From Clostridium_AW sp040797845 (GTDB taxonomy: Bacteria; Bacillota; Clostridia; Clostridiales; Clostridiaceae): a stretch of DNA of 64,000 nt. The translations under genes were made by a program, and so were the position numbers. This document shows positions 16,518 to 25,378 of this stretch, piece by piece. The stretch spans positions 62,001-126,000 of the forward strand of contig JBFNFA010000008.1 in NCBI GenBank assembly GCA_040797845.1, read 5' to 3'. Under the pieces are notes generated by a model. The model had not been told where the DNA came from and did no database searches. It was given only the letters and a program-made list of their open reading frames with translations. Positions within the stretch are counted from its first letter, which is position 1. The number at the start of each line of letters is the position of its first letter.

Positions 16518-17186
16518 TTATTTAGTATCTATTTGTTTACTTAATTGTTTTTTAGCAAATGAAATTGTAGCAAATACTGAAACTAGAGTAACAATAAATG
16601 ATGGTTTACCTGGAATAATATTAACAACCTTTGTCATTATAAAAGAAATAGCAAGAGCAAATATACCTGATTTTGGAGACTTTAATGCAAATTGAGCAAA
16701 AACTCCACCAAACAATGCAGGAATAATAAGAGATAACATTTTTGTAACAGACTGAGGTAATGCAGCTAAGACAGTTTGTCCAGCTAACACAGATAATAAT
16801 AAAAATACAATACCAACCCATATAGAAACTCCTATTCCTATGGTTCCCATAATGGCTCCTTCATCAGTACCAGATTTATAACCTGATCCTTCTAAAGCAG
16901 ATACTGCTGCTGGTATTCTCATATTCACTAAATTTCCTGATAAAAATCCCATGTATAATCCAGCTCTACCGACGATGGGAAAATAACTAATAGGCTCACT
17001 AAAATAAAAAGCCCCAGAAACTGACATCTGAGAAATTGTTCCAGCTAAAATTGCTCCAAGTCCAGGATTAAATCCGAATATCACAGTCATAACCAGTGGG
17101 GGAAGTAAACTCACAATTATCCCAAGAATCATAGTGAATCTACCAATCCTTGTAATATCTTTAATATATTTATCATAAACATTCAT
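16518..17186 (-). CDS. Multispanning membrane protein, probable transporter partner
   Basis: The 222-residue protein has about six hydrophobic segments and conserved-looking loops (FGFNPGLGAILAGT, FYFSEPISYFPIVGRAGLYMG, GNLVNMRIPAA). The gene lies 21 bp after the membrane-protein gene at 17208 and before the M20 peptidase. I recognise this as part of a recurrent trio of two integral membrane proteins with an M20 peptidase, but I cannot name the family with certainty. A role in uptake of the peptidase's substrate is inferred from context. Confidence 0.65.
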   Translation of the reverse strand: MNVYDKYIKDITRIGRFTMILGIIVSLLPPLVMTVIFGFNPGLGAILAGTISQMSVSGAFYFSEPISYFPIVGRAGLYMGFLSGNLVNMRIPAAVSALEGSGYKSGTDEGAIMGTIGIGVSIWVGIVFLLLSVLAGQTVLAALPQSVTKMLSLIIPALFGGVFAQFALKSPKSGIFALAISFIMTKVVNIIPGKPSFIVTLVSVFATISFAKKQLSKQIDTK

Positions 17187-17207
17187 CTACAGTAGTCCTC
17201 CTTTGTT

Positions 17208-17918
17208 TTAAAATGCTATAGTCCCAATAATCGCTCCTCCGAACATTGCAATTGTTAGTGCCCAATCTTTTAACCATTTAAATTTTTTATCTCCTAACTT
17301 CAAGCAAATGATCATAATAACTAGACCTGAAATTGCGGAAGTCGTTATATCTGGGTTTGTCTTGAATTTTAAATAATTACCAACGTTAAAATATGCAAAA
17401 GACCCAAGCATAGCTCCTATACTAACTGCTGGTAACAATGCTTTTCTTCCATTTGTTAATAAGTTATTTACTTTATCCATTTTATGTGCAAATAAAAATA
17501 CAAATATTATCCATCCAAGGGAACCTAATGCCATTGTCCATAGAGCATTTGTAAATACGACAGGAGTCATATTAGTAGAAAGCTCTGATCCTAAAGCTTG
17601 AGCTCCAAAGTTAGCTGCCATAGCCTCAAAGTTAGAACCGCCAATTACGCTTAATCTAAATGCAGATACAGGAGATCCCATAGTTACTAGTAGAGCTAAT
17701 AGGCTTCCAACAACACCTAATGCTGGGCCAATGCTACCAATGGCACTTGTTTTAATACCTTTCTTCATTCTAGAATAATCCATTCCCATATCTAAACCCG
17801 CTCTAATTGATTTTTTAAGTATTAATGCAGATTGAATTAATACAACAGATATACCTATTATAGATACAATCCACATAATAGGATGATTTGCATAATATAA
17901 ATGATTTGTTTGATTCAT
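17208..17918 (-). CDS. DUF5058-like membrane protein
   Basis: The 236-residue protein has about six membrane segments and resembles, from memory, the DUF5058 family: an N-terminal HPIMWI, a KSIRAGLDMGM helix, SAIGSIGPALGVVGSLLALLVTMG and RLSVIGGSNFEAMAANFGAQALG. Members often neighbour M20 peptidases, as here. It is the first gene of the three-gene minus-strand unit, with a GGAGG site. Substrate and mechanism are unknown. Confidence 0.65.
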   Translation of the reverse strand: MNQTNHLYYANHPIMWIVSIIGISVVLIQSALILKKSIRAGLDMGMDYSRMKKGIKTSAIGSIGPALGVVGSLLALLVTMGSPVSAFRLSVIGGSNFEAMAANFGAQALGSELSTNMTPVVFTNALWTMALGSLGWIIFVFLFAHKMDKVNNLLTNGRKALLPAVSIGAMLGSFAYFNVGNYLKFKTNPDITTSAISGLVIMIICLKLGDKKFKWLKDWALTIAMFGGAIIGTIAF

Positions 17919-18510
17919 TGTTTACCTCCGTCTTTTCACTTTTGAATTTTAAGCTAAGTAATGTCTTAACTTTTAGGAATGATATTTAAAACATTTGAAC
18001 TTTCCAAATTATTACGAATTGATATAAACTTTATAAAATTTATGTATTCATTATTAATAAATTACTTATTTAATTATTATATAGAGCTGGAGTATTAGCT
18101 TTCCCATCACTTCCTTTTGCCATATTCAATAAGTTATTTGTTTGGAAAATGGAAATGTTTTTTGCATAGAAATATTTTATTAAAATATAAATTATTAATA
18201 AAAAAATTAAAGGATAATTACTTTTTATTCACTTACTAAAAGGTCTCTAAATATTTCAGATTATAGTATATTGTTTAAAAGTTGTCAATTTTTATGGGGG
18301 AAAATGTAAAACAAAGGAGAAATTTTACGCCAATTCTATTTTATTATGTAGAAATCCATTTAAGAAGTTTGGTTACAAGATTTAGATTGTGTATATTATA
18401 TAGAAATTAAGAAGGAATATTTGGAATTTCATAGAATGGATAAATTATATAATCAAAATATTATCATTAGCTAAATATAAAATTACTTTGTAAAAATAGG
18501 GAAATAGGAG
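17919..18510. other. AT-rich gap between divergent genes
   Basis: This 590 bp interval separates the minus-strand peptidase unit from the plus-strand nuclease gene. I see AT-rich DNA that must carry both promoters, with no convincing gene, hairpin or repeat. Confidence 0.5.
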
Positions 18511-19878
18511 ATGAGTTTATTGGGGAATATAAAAATAGGTGATCAAGGATTAGATTTGCATTTACCAGATGAATTAAATATATTTTTAGATGATTTATTT
18601 GGTAGAAAACCATTAATTATAGTAAGAATTAATGGTAACAAAAATAAAACCATTAAAGAGCTTGAAAGGTATTCTAAAAGAAGAAGTTTAGAAGTTTGTA
18701 AATTAGATGCTAAAACCTTAAATGCAAATAATACTAAAGATGAATCTAAAACAACCTATATTAAAAGCATGTCTTACTCAGATGAAAAAAGTCCCTACTA
18801 TATCTCTAAAAATAAACAAATGATAATTGTTGATAGTCTTGATGAAAGTACAGATTTAGAAGTGATTAGAGCGTTTATGTATATGGCAGGCATTGATTGC
18901 TCTTATGATGATGTTATGGAGCTACCTAAGGATAAATTGGCCTACGGCTCAGCTTGTGTTTTTATAGTAGAAGACAACTTTTCCTTAGGAAGGCTTGCAT
19001 CTATCAGCTCTTATTGGAATGACAAAGCCGCTATTCTTGACTTAAGGGATTTTCAAACACGTGTTAAAGAACATATGGGAGAATATAAAATTAATAAATT
19101 AAAAACGAAAGAGGATGGCAAATTTATTTATCAAGGTAAAGAAATTTTATATAAGCACATCTTACCAGAAGATAAGAAAGAATTAAACATAATTGAAAAT
19201 TATAGAGCGGATTTCTATAAATCAGATTATAGTAAAATTAAGTTTCATAAATATTTTCATCATTTGAATTCATCTCAAGCCATGTGCATTAATTTTTTCT
19301 ATCCTTTGATTAAAGAAAAATATATAGGGTTAATTTTAGATATTATAGGAGTAGAAAAAGACAGTAATTATGAAATCCAGGATATAAGCTTTGAGAAAGA
19401 ATCAGAATTAGAAGAAGGGCAAGGAAGAAAAACTAATTTTGATTTTTATATTAAATTAAAGTCTGGCATAAAAATATATTTTGAGGTTAAATATACTGAA
19501 AATGAGTTTGGAAAAGCTCAAAATGATGAGGTACATAAAGATAAATTTAGAGAAGTATATAACCCACTGTTATATAATAATGAAGCTATAAAGGGAATTT
19601 TTAAAACTGAAGAATACTTTTTAAATAATTATCAAATTATGAGAAACATAGTCTATATTAGTGAAGATAGTTATGTTGTATTCTTATATCCTAAAGAAAA
19701 TTATAGTGTAAGGAAACAAGCTTTAAAAGCAAGAGAATATATATTGGAACGCAAATTTACAGATCATTTTATTTTATATACTTGGGAAGATATTGCTCAG
19801 GAAATAATTCAAAGATTGCCACCTGGGGAATTAAAGGATTATTATAATAAAGAGTTTACTTATAAATATATAAAATAA
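18511..19878 (+). CDS. PD-(D/E)XK nuclease-like protein, stand-alone
   Basis: The 455-residue protein has a PD-(D/E)XK-like core in its C-terminal half: D311 in TNFDFYI, then E325 and K327 in YFEVKYTENEFGKA, followed by an alpha/beta region (QIMRNIVYISEDSYVVFLYP). This resembles putative restriction endonucleases of the PGN_0703 type. The N-terminal 200 residues look like a separate alpha/beta module (PLIIVRINGNK, MIIVDSLDEST) of unknown role. No methyltransferase or other defence gene is adjacent. The ATG directly abuts AGGAG; a TTG at 18520 (spacing 9) is a possible true start. Confidence 0.6.
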   Translation: MSLLGNIKIGDQGLDLHLPDELNIFLDDLFGRKPLIIVRINGNKNKTIKELERYSKRRSLEVCKLDAKTLNANNTKDESKTTYIKSMSYSDEKSPYYISKNKQMIIVDSLDESTDLEVIRAFMYMAGIDCSYDDVMELPKDKLAYGSACVFIVEDNFSLGRLASISSYWNDKAAILDLRDFQTRVKEHMGEYKINKLKTKEDGKFIYQGKEILYKHILPEDKKELNIIENYRADFYKSDYSKIKFHKYFHHLNSSQAMCINFFYPLIKEKYIGLILDIIGVEKDSNYEIQDISFEKESELEEGQGRKTNFDFYIKLKSGIKIYFEVKYTENEFGKAQNDEVHKDKFREVYNPLLYNNEAIKGIFKTEEYFLNNYQIMRNIVYISEDSYVVFLYPKENYSVRKQALKAREYILERKFTDHFILYTWEDIAQEIIQRLPPGELKDYYNKEFTYKYIK

Positions 19879-20014
19879 AAACAATTCTAAAGTTATATAA
19901 AGTAGAGGATAATCAAAGGAGGATACCTCACATTTTGTTATTAAGGGCATCAATATAAAAAACTGTGACAGCAAGGAATATAACTTTCAATATAGAAATC
20001 AATAAAGAAAATTT

Positions 20015-20048
20015 AAAGACACTTAAATTAAAAAATCTAAGTGTCTTT
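20015..20048 (+). terminator. Terminator after the nuclease-like gene
   Basis: AAAGACACTTA pairs with TAAGTGTCTTT across a 12 nt loop and is followed by a pyrimidine-rich TCTTCTT tract. Confidence 0.75.
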
Positions 20049-20061
20049 CTTCTTGTAATAA

Positions 20062-20110
20062 AAAAACAGCCTTCTATGATAAGTTGATTTTATCCTAGAA
20101 GGCTGTTTTT
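20062..20110. terminator. Bidirectional terminator
   Basis: A long stem (AAAAACAGCCTTCTA plus GATAA, one bulge) flanked by A and T runs lies between the converging nuclease-like and cupin genes. Confidence 0.85.
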
Positions 20111-20148
20111 ACAGACTTTTTCCACAGTCCATTTTGATATTAGTGCCT

Positions 20149-20796
20149 TTAGTGATCTTCGGCAGCTTGTGCAATTGCTTTTGTTTCATGAACCGTACCA
20201 CGTGGATGCTCAGGTGGCGCATAGATAGCGTACAATTTAAGTGGTTTATTACCGGTGTTGATTACATTGTGCCATTTACCAGCAGGTACCATAATGGCAA
20301 AGTCATCAGAGACTTTTCTTTGATAATCTAGCTTATCTTTTCTATCACCCATTTGAACAAGACCTTGACCTTCTTCAATACGTATGAATTGATCAACTGT
20401 AGGATGAACTTCTAAACCTATGTCATCTCCAACATTGATGCTCATCAAAGTAACTTGCAAATGGTTTCCTGTCCATAAAGCAGTACGATAAGCATTGTTT
20501 TGCTTAGTAGCCTTATCGATATTGACTACAAAGGGTTCTGGCCCATAATCCTTCAATTTAATTAAACAGTCATCCCTTACTGATTGTGAAAAATCAAATA
20601 TTGAATCATACTCCATTTCATCAGTAAAAGGAATATACTGATTAGTAAAATGATTTGGCAAGTCTGAGTTATACATTGATGTATCAACGCAGTAAGGACA
20701 TGGATAATTCCTATAAGCATTATACATAATGTTTGAGTTATACATTGATGTGTTTACGAAATAAGGGCATGGATATGTTTTATAAGCATTATACAT
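20149..20796 (-). CDS. Cupin-domain protein with duplicated Tyr/Asn/Pro N-terminus
   Basis: The 215-residue protein has a C-terminal cupin barrel: LQVTLMSINVGDDIGLEVHPTVDQFIRIEEGQG, then VPAGKWHNVINTGNKPLKLYAIY. His and Glu metal ligands are visible in EVHPTVDQ and GKWHNV. The N-terminus is two copies of a 23-residue unit (MYNAYKTYPCPYFVNTSMYN and MYNAYRNYPCPYCVDTSMYN). The start at 20796 is favoured because AAAGGA lies nine bases upstream. The ligand or reaction of the cupin is unknown. The low-complexity repeats recall surface or spore-associated proteins, but no signal peptide is seen. Confidence 0.75.
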   Translation of the reverse strand: MYNAYKTYPCPYFVNTSMYNSNIMYNAYRNYPCPYCVDTSMYNSDLPNHFTNQYIPFTDEMEYDSIFDFSQSVRDDCLIKLKDYGPEPFVVNIDKATKQNNAYRTALWTGNHLQVTLMSINVGDDIGLEVHPTVDQFIRIEEGQGLVQMGDRKDKLDYQRKVSDDFAIMVPAGKWHNVINTGNKPLKLYAIYAPPEHPRGTVHETKAIAQAAEDH

Positions 20797-21115
20797 ATTG
20801 CTCATTCCTTTCAAAAGCTTATAACATTATCATATGATCCATTTTTAGGAAATGTGATTCTATTCACAGAAATACTATGTCATCAAGTATCATAGCATTT
20901 AAATTACAAAATTCATTCTTTGATAATCATATAGGAAGAGGATATTCTAGGACCTGTCTTACATGGATTATTGACTATGATAAGTGAAAGGAATATCAAC
21001 TGAAGCGATAAAAATATAAAGAGTAACGATAAATAATTATTGTAATTATTGAAATGTTAATATATAATAAGGATGTAAATAATGAATAAAAACCATTTCA
21101 AAGAGAGGTAATTTT

Positions 21116-21607
21116 ATGAAAGAGAGAACAACTTCAAAAATATTAAATAAATTAGTTGTTGTAGGAATCATTTTAACAATTCTTACACTTATAGGCACTC
21201 CACTTGCGCTGACAGCACTTATAAAAACTTCAGGTATGAAACCATCAGTTCCAAATATGAAATGGATATTGACAGCATGTATTTATGCTTGCGCAGTTCC
21301 TTATGTATTAGCCTTATTTAAGTTGAAAAAAATTTGTGAATTACTTACAGGTGAAAATTCATTTTCACCAATCATATCAAAAGAGTTTAAAGTGATTGCC
21401 ATCTGTGCATTTGCAGAAGCAGTTATTTACATTCTGAGCAACCTATTTTTATACTTAGTATTTGATTTTTATCTATATGCAATTACTGTACTACCTTTGA
21501 TAATCGTAACTTTTGTTGCTTTAACAGCTGGATTCTTGTGTTTGCTAATGTCTAGCATATTTAAAAGAGCTGCTGAAATCAAAGAAGAAAATGATTTGAC
21601 ATTCTAA
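21116..21607 (+). CDS. DUF2975 membrane protein
   Basis: The 163-residue protein has four hydrophobic helices (around residues 12-35, 48-68, 92-115 and 120-148) and a short charged tail. The pattern and the directly following XRE regulator match the DUF2975/YozG-type pair common in Firmicutes. Function is unknown; these pairs are thought to be membrane-linked transcription switches. It has an AGAGAGGT site, and the gap to the regulator is 17 bp. Confidence 0.8.
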   Translation: MKERTTSKILNKLVVVGIILTILTLIGTPLALTALIKTSGMKPSVPNMKWILTACIYACAVPYVLALFKLKKICELLTGENSFSPIISKEFKVIAICAFAEAVIYILSNLFLYLVFDFYLYAITVLPLIIVTFVALTAGFLCLLMSSIFKRAAEIKEENDLTF

Positions 21608-21624
21608 AAAGGGGGAAATCAAAT

Positions 21625-21849
21625 ATGATTATAGTTAACTTGGATGTTATGATGGCAAAACGTAAAATGTCTTTAACAGAGTTGTCAGAACAATTAGGAA
21701 TGACAATGGCAAATGTATCAAATTTTAAAAATCAGAGAGCAAAAGCTTTTCGCTTTACCACTCTTGATGCTTTGTGCAAAATACTCCAATGCCAACCGGG
21801 AGATATTTTAGAGTACAGAGAAGACGATGATTTAGAGAATGGAAAGTAA
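21625..21849 (+). CDS. XRE/Cro-type regulator (YozG-like)
   Basis: The 74-residue protein is a single helix-turn-helix domain: LTELSEQLGMTMANVSNFKNQ, then TLDALCKILQCQPGDILEY. This short Cro/C1 form normally follows a DUF2975 gene, as here. It probably regulates its own operon. GGGGG lies eight bases before the ATG. Confidence 0.88.
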   Translation: MIIVNLDVMMAKRKMSLTELSEQLGMTMANVSNFKNQRAKAFRFTTLDALCKILQCQPGDILEYREDDDLENGK

Positions 21850-21851
21850 GG

Positions 21852-22934
21852 ATGAAAGAAGTAATGATTATGACATATGATATTGCAATTATTGGGTTGG
21901 GCCCTTCTGGATCTACATTGGCACGACTGCTTTCTAAAAAATATAAAATTATTGCCATTGATAAAAAGGACTCTTACGAAAAAGGATTTCAGAAACCTTG
22001 CGGCGGATTGCTCTCTTCCGACGCGCAGAAAGCATTGGCCAAGTTAGATATGACAATTCCAAAGGATGTAATGGTAGACCCTCAGATTTTTGCTGTTAAA
22101 ACTATAGATCTGAAAAATGATCTCGTCCGCCATTATCAACGATTCTATATTAATCTTGATCGTCATAAATTTGATTTATGGATGAAATCACTTATTCCGA
22201 ACCATGTGAAAGTTCACAGCAATTCTCGGTGTTCTTCCATTGAAAAAATACCAGAAGGTTACCGGGTAACTTTTCATGAAAACGGTACGGAACATGTCAT
22301 CATCGCCAAATATCTGGTTGGAGCAGACGGGGCCAATTCCTTGGTACGCCACACTCTTTATCCTAAAAAGAAAATACGAACTTACATGTCAATACAGCAA
22401 TGGTTTCCTGAAACACATGCCAATCCGTTTTATTCCTGTATTTTCGACCTGGAAAATACCGATTGCTGTTCTTGGTCCATATCTAAGGACAATCAGTTTA
22501 TTTTTGGTGGTGCGTTTCCTATGGATAATTCCAGGAAACGATTTGAAAATCAGAAAAAAAAATTAGAGAAAATTGGATTCCGGTTCGGAGAACCTATGAA
22601 AACCGAGGCCTGCATGGTACTTCGACCGTCCACATTCCATGATTTTTGCTGCGGTAAGGATAATGCTTTTTTGATTGGGGAAGCTGCGGGATTTATCAGC
22701 CCCAGTTCACTGGAGGGAATCAGTTCAGCTATTAATAGCGCACGGATTTTGAGTGAAGTGCTGAATGATCATAGTAAAAATGCCAACAAAAAATATAGAT
22801 TAAAAACTTTTAATATTCGTTTGAAGATCTTTTTAAAACTACTGAAGTGTCCCTTTATGTATAATTCTTTTTTACGTAAGCTGGTATTAAAGAGCAGATT
22901 TCAAAGTATTGATATTGTTTCGGAGGAACGGTGA
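21852..22934 (+). CDS. Geranylgeranyl-reductase-like FAD-dependent oxidoreductase
   Basis: The roughly 360-residue protein has an N-terminal Rossmann motif (YDIAIIGLGPSGSTLARLLS), a GGLLS substrate motif (QKPCGGLLSSDAQ) and a second FAD motif (FLIGEAAGFISPSSLEGI), typical of the geranylgeranyl reductase family. These enzymes reduce prenyl chains or modify lipids; the substrate here is unknown. The gene starts two bases after the XRE stop; MTYDIAII (ATG 21870) is an equally good start. Codons such as CCG, CGG and GCG are far more frequent than in neighbours, which suggests recent acquisition. Confidence 0.8.
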   Translation: MKEVMIMTYDIAIIGLGPSGSTLARLLSKKYKIIAIDKKDSYEKGFQKPCGGLLSSDAQKALAKLDMTIPKDVMVDPQIFAVKTIDLKNDLVRHYQRFYINLDRHKFDLWMKSLIPNHVKVHSNSRCSSIEKIPEGYRVTFHENGTEHVIIAKYLVGADGANSLVRHTLYPKKKIRTYMSIQQWFPETHANPFYSCIFDLENTDCCSWSISKDNQFIFGGAFPMDNSRKRFENQKKKLEKIGFRFGEPMKTEACMVLRPSTFHDFCCGKDNAFLIGEAAGFISPSSLEGISSAINSARILSEVLNDHSKNANKKYRLKTFNIRLKIFLKLLKCPFMYNSFLRKLVLKSRFQSIDIVSEER

Positions 22935-22951
22935 AATATTCAATTAACAAA

Positions 22952-22979
22952 TGCGCGAAATCATTAAAAATTTCGCGCA
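22952..22979. terminator. Hairpin between converging genes
   Basis: TGCGCGAAAT pairs with ATTTCGCGCA around an eight-base loop. There is no long T-run on either strand, so termination strength is uncertain. Confidence 0.55.
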
Positions 22980-23001
22980 AAAGTAAAGCTCTTATTTTAA
23001 A

Positions 23002-23496
23002 CTATCGACACATAACAATAATTTTATATGGTGTGGTTTGGGCTGGTATACTTCTTGTGGTAGCTCCATAGACAACAATTAGGTTGCGGTTTGCAGGGTT
23101 TCTAGTAAAGAGTTGGCCATTTTCTAGTAATATCTGAGTATACGGTCCAATATTTAATTTTAATTGGTTATCACTACTTACTAACTGACCATTAAAATAA
23201 TCTACTTTCACATTTTGGTATTGTCTATCTTTTGCCATAACAATTGCTTGAAATTGTGGTGGGTAAATTAGAGGAACAGGTACATTTGCATCATAAAATC
23301 CAGTTACCATATCTCCTACTGCCACCATTACATGATTTACAAAATAAGTATATGGTGTCACTACGAAATTTACTAAATTTCCATCTTCGCTTTCTACAGA
23401 TATTAATTTATAACATCCTAATCCTTCTCCAGTTGCATTTGTCCAAAAATCAGAAATCATAGTAATAGTGCCATGAAAGGATTTGAAATTTTTCAT
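23002..23496 (-). CDS. Conserved hypothetical protein
   Basis: I do not recognise the family of this 164-residue protein. It appears to be all-beta: an N-terminal FHGTITMISDFW strand, a central GDMVTGFYDANVPVPLIYPPQFQAIVM segment and a C-terminal QILLENGQLFTRNP turn. It lacks a signal peptide and membrane segments, and cysteine is rare. The regular strands and Pro-rich loop suggest a small beta-barrel or OB-like fold. An AGGAGTG site lies 11 bases upstream. It stands alone, divergent from the MBOAT gene. Confidence 0.65.
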   Translation of the reverse strand: MKNFKSFHGTITMISDFWTNATGEGLGCYKLISVESEDGNLVNFVVTPYTYFVNHVMVAVGDMVTGFYDANVPVPLIYPPQFQAIVMAKDRQYQNVKVDYFNGQLVSSDNQLKLNIGPYTQILLENGQLFTRNPANRNLIVVYGATTRSIPAQTTPYKIIVMCR

Positions 23497-23652
23497 TTTT
23501 AATTTTACACTCCTATTCTAACTTCTATATATACACATATTATGAATTATAAAGAATTTGTGTTATTATTTATAACTCAAAACATTATTAATATTCTTTC
23601 TTTGAAATGAATTATTCAGATAAATATGCATGTTTGAGCAATATAAAAGATG

Positions 23653-23704
23653 AATAACCTATAAGTCAGTAATTTAAATAATTATAAAACTTATAGGTTA
23701 TTTT
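23653..23704 (+). terminator. Orphan terminator in the 23497-23947 gap
   Basis: AATAACCTATAAGT pairs perfectly with its complement (23689-23702) and is followed by TTTTGTTTTT. No gene ends here, because the neighbours diverge. It could end an unannotated small RNA or attenuate the MBOAT transcript. The rest of the gap shows only AT-rich promoter DNA. Confidence 0.6.
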
Positions 23705-23947
23705 GTTTTTAAAATTAAAAATTTTTTTCATTACGAAAGATATGATGAATTTATTTCAATGGGATTAGTATGAGAAGATATTAATTATAAAATAAATATA
23801 TAAAAAAATATAACTATATTAAAAAAAATTATAAACTTTATGTTAAATATCTGTTCATAAAGCAAAAAAACTTCTCAAAGTTATATATAATAAATAATTA
23901 TAGGCTATATTAATAAACTATATTGTTTTGGTGTGAGGAGTGAGAAT

Positions 23948-25363
23948 ATGGTATTTAGTTCTCAGATATTCATTTTTATATTTTTGCCAGTAACTTTGTT
24001 GATTTATTATACATTAGGAAATCTTTTTACTGGTAAGTCTTTGAAAAATTATATATCTCTTTTTGCAAGTTTATTATTTTATGCATGGGGAGGAATAGAG
24101 AACTTACCATTATTAGGTACTTGTATTTTAATAAATTATATATTTGGATTACTTGTTGACAAGTCAAAAGAAAAAGAAAGATTAAAAAAGATTATTTTAT
24201 TAATTGGTATAATGCTAAATTTAAGTTTACTTTTCTATTATAAATATTACGGGTTTGCAATAGGAAATATTAATAGAATTTTCAATACTGGTTTTCAATA
24301 TAAAGAAATTATATTACCTATAGGTATTTCATTTTTTACATTCCAGGGTATGTCATACATAATTGATATATATAGAAATGATGCAAAAGTTAATAAAAAT
24401 ATTTTTTCTGTTGCATTATATATATCATTTTTCCCTCAATTAATAGCAGGCCCTATTGTAAAATATAAAGATATAGATGATCAAATAAGAAAAAGAAAAG
24501 AAACTATTGAATATTTTAGTTATGGTATTGAAAGATTTGTTATAGGATTATCCAAGAAAGTAATTATTGCTGATGTTTTGGCTGGGATAACTGATACAAT
24601 ATTTTCACTTTCAAATACAGGAATTGATCAGCCTACAGCATGGTTAGGAGCTATTTGCTATACTTTTCAAATATACTTTGATTTTTCAGGATATTCTGAT
24701 ATGGCTATTGGGTTAGGTCATTTATTTGGCTTTAAATTCATGGAAAACTTTAATTATCCATATATATCAAAATCTATAACTGAATTTTGGAGAAGATGGC
24801 ATATATCTTTATCTACGTGGTTTAAAGAATATCTTTACATACCATTAGGTGGAAATAGGACAGGCAATACGTATTTAAATCTTTTCATTGTTTTTTTAGT
24901 TACAGGTTTATGGCATGGAGCTTCATGGAATTTCATTGCATGGGGGGTATGGCATGGTGTATTTATAATTATTGAAAAACTTATAAATAAGAAAAGATGG
25001 TATGTAAAAATCCCATCTTTTATAAAAACAGCAATTACTATGTTTATTGTTATATTAGGATGGGTGTTATTTAGATCCAATGGTTTAATAGATGCAATAA
25101 ATTATTTATCAATAATGTTTGGCATAAATAAAGCTACAACAGTTACATTCCAATTTAGCTACTTTGTTAATAAGAAATTAGCATTTTGGATATTTATGTC
25201 AATCGTAGGATATACTCCTATAATCAGTAATTTATTAAGAACACACCAAAATAAAAAGATATTTCAAGTAGTAAAAACAATATTTATTGGAATGTTATTA
25301 ATTGTTGCAATAATATTTATAGTTAATTCCACATATAGTCCATTTATTTATTTTCAATTTTAA
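23948..25363 (+). CDS. MBOAT O-acyltransferase (AlgI/DltB-like)
   Basis: The roughly 471-residue membrane protein has about ten helices and the MBOAT signatures: FFPQLIAGPIVKY, YSDMAIGLGHLFG, FWRRWHISLSTWFKEYLYIPLGG, and the catalytic-His region VTGLWHGASWNFIAWGVWHG. AlgI-type proteins pass acetyl groups across the membrane for exopolysaccharide O-acetylation. ATG 23948 is seven bases after GAGGAG. The next gene encodes an AlgJ/AlgX-like partner, which supports a polysaccharide rather than a lipid target. Confidence 0.9.
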   Translation: MVFSSQIFIFIFLPVTLLIYYTLGNLFTGKSLKNYISLFASLLFYAWGGIENLPLLGTCILINYIFGLLVDKSKEKERLKKIILLIGIMLNLSLLFYYKYYGFAIGNINRIFNTGFQYKEIILPIGISFFTFQGMSYIIDIYRNDAKVNKNIFSVALYISFFPQLIAGPIVKYKDIDDQIRKRKETIEYFSYGIERFVIGLSKKVIIADVLAGITDTIFSLSNTGIDQPTAWLGAICYTFQIYFDFSGYSDMAIGLGHLFGFKFMENFNYPYISKSITEFWRRWHISLSTWFKEYLYIPLGGNRTGNTYLNLFIVFLVTGLWHGASWNFIAWGVWHGVFIIIEKLINKKRWYVKIPSFIKTAITMFIVILGWVLFRSNGLIDAINYLSIMFGINKATTVTFQFSYFVNKKLAFWIFMSIVGYTPIISNLLRTHQNKKIFQVVKTIFIGMLLIVAIIFIVNSTYSPFIYFQF

Positions 25364-25378
25364 AGGAGATGTTAGTGT

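Noticed and set aside
18070..18123. 17-codon minus-strand frame in the 17919-18510 gap
   Set aside because: It has no ribosome site and no promoter; peptides this short arise by chance in such DNA.
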